Positions 63,456 through 64,000 of a stretch of 64,000 nt of DNA are shown one piece after another; the stretch's first letter is position 1; every line of letters begins with the position of its first letter. Origin of the DNA: Rosa chinensis. Its lineage: Eukaryota; Streptophyta; Magnoliopsida; Rosales; Rosaceae. The position numbers were made by a program, and so were the translations under genes. The notes beneath the pieces are model-generated. The model did not search any database. It was not told the DNA's origin and worked only from the letters and a program-made list of their open reading frames with translations. The stretch lies in NCBI RefSeq assembly GCF_002994745.2, contig NC_037094.1, positions 39,202,956 to 39,266,955 of the forward strand. Reading direction: 5' to 3'.

Positions 63456-64000
63456 ATGGTGAAAGATCCTTCTTCTCTGCTTCCCTCTCCTCTAGGTGGT
63501 CCTCCCGGGTTCTCCTCAAGTCTGACTTGTAACTATTGCAAGAATCCATGCCTCATCAAAGCAAATTGTTATAGGTTGGTTGGTTTTCCAGCAGGCTACT
63601 TTGATAAGCCCCGACCTCAGGACAACAAACCCAAGGGAAATGTTGCTGTTCATCTTGTTCAAGACCAAGATTACTATGTGGTGACAGAACCAGATCACAC
63701 TAACTTTGCTGGTAAGGATACCGCATCCGTAAGTCGCGGTGGTTATGGTAAGATTGGAGTTGCTTTAAAGATTTCTAGCTTTACTGGTGGCAATACTTGG
63801 ATAATTGATTTTGGAGCATCTGACCATATGACCTATCATCGTAGTTTCTTTCTTTTTCTCAATCCACCCTTTATTTCCTCTGTTGTCAATGCCAGTGGTG
63901 ATTCTTTTCCTATTTTAGGAATAGGGTCTGTTCGTCTCGCCCCTTCTTTGACACTGGATGATGTTCTTTATGTCCCTGATCTCTCTCATCATCTTATATA
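63456..64000 (+). CDS. Copia element 3 shortened gag-protease (partial)
   Basis: ATG at 63456 opens a frame with no stop to the window end (181 codons). Only ~24 residues precede the zinc-knuckle region (CNYCKNPCLIKANCYRLVGF), so most of gag is missing. The knuckle has Leu where the CCHC His should be. The protease motif reads WIIDFGASDHMT, with Phe in place of the Ser of the catalytic DSG. This is followed by the usual VLYVPDLSHHL region. An element with an open frame but two damaged functional sites. Confidence 0.8.
   Translation, partial: MVKDPSSLLPSPLGGPPGFSSSLTCNYCKNPCLIKANCYRLVGFPAGYFDKPRPQDNKPKGNVAVHLVQDQDYYVVTEPDHTNFAGKDTASVSRGGYGKIGVALKISSFTGGNTWIIDFGASDHMTYHRSFFLFLNPPFISSVVNASGDSFPILGIGSVRLAPSLTLDDVLYVPDLSHHLI

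Larger units (their letters stand above)
63069..64000 (+). mobile_element. Third Ty1/Copia element, 5' part, cut by window edge
   Basis: A probable 5' LTR 63069-~63294 starts tgttggcgtgag. It is followed by a tRNA-Met PBS (TGGTATCAGAGC, 63297-63308). The LTR does not end in a clean CA (reads ...tatatttgac), so its 3' border is approximate. The gag-pol frame begins at 63456 and runs off the window. Confidence 0.8.

Overview
This is a 64 kb piece of AT-rich plant nuclear DNA. Split genes with GT-AG introns, plant-type Rab GTPases, a plant CDK-related kinase and dense LTR, LINE, MITE and PIF/Harbinger elements point to a eudicot. The style of the retroelements would suit Rosaceae, but that is only a guess. 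Nothing in the window looks bacterial or viral.

Four genes can be built exon by exon. (1) A plus-strand membrane-anchored CDK-related Ser/Thr kinase of the At1g54610 type (8 coding exons, 7708-13867). (2) A minus-strand mitochondrial ribosomal protein resembling mS23 (18147-19279, with a non-coding first exon near 21.1-21.25 kb). It carries a one-base reading-frame break. (3) A plus-strand RABD1-type Rab GTPase (8 exons, 50181-54326). (4) A minus-strand RABA2-type Rab GTPase (2 exons, 60502-62378). The two Rab genes converge and are separated by about 6 kb of transposon-derived DNA. They serve different steps of secretion: RABD for ER-Golgi traffic, RABA2 for TGN/endosome-to-plasma-membrane and cell-plate traffic.

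Most of the rest is mobile DNA, and many boundaries can be read directly. 1-1746: long-TIR element. 2821-5726: solo LTR (TSD attcc) next to a tRNA-headed SINE-like sequence and a 5'-truncated LINE with an RNase H remnant. 15795-17429: TIR element with a long CT tract. 22665-24363, 32152-33999 and 43532-45938: three LTR-like elements with TGA...TCA ends and perfect 5-bp TSDs (cacag, gaacc, gagca). 28196-34745: Copia element with two LTRs, PBS and PPT, split in gag by the second of these. 35346-about 40640: decayed second Copia. 45979-49663: PIF/Harbinger-type element (TSD tta) carrying an aldo-keto reductase fragment and a nested 605-bp TRIM (TSD gattt). 55139-55973: Tourist-like MITE. 56224-58653: TIR element that captured part of an eIF3i gene. 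From 63069 a third Copia runs off the right edge.

The most interesting signals are the gene-capturing DNA transposons, the LTR family that carries a conserved branch-point/3' splice-site-like motif, the nested insertions that can be dated by their TSDs, the frame break in the mS23-like gene, and an overlapping upstream ORF at the kinase start. I did not find a clearly new biochemical system.
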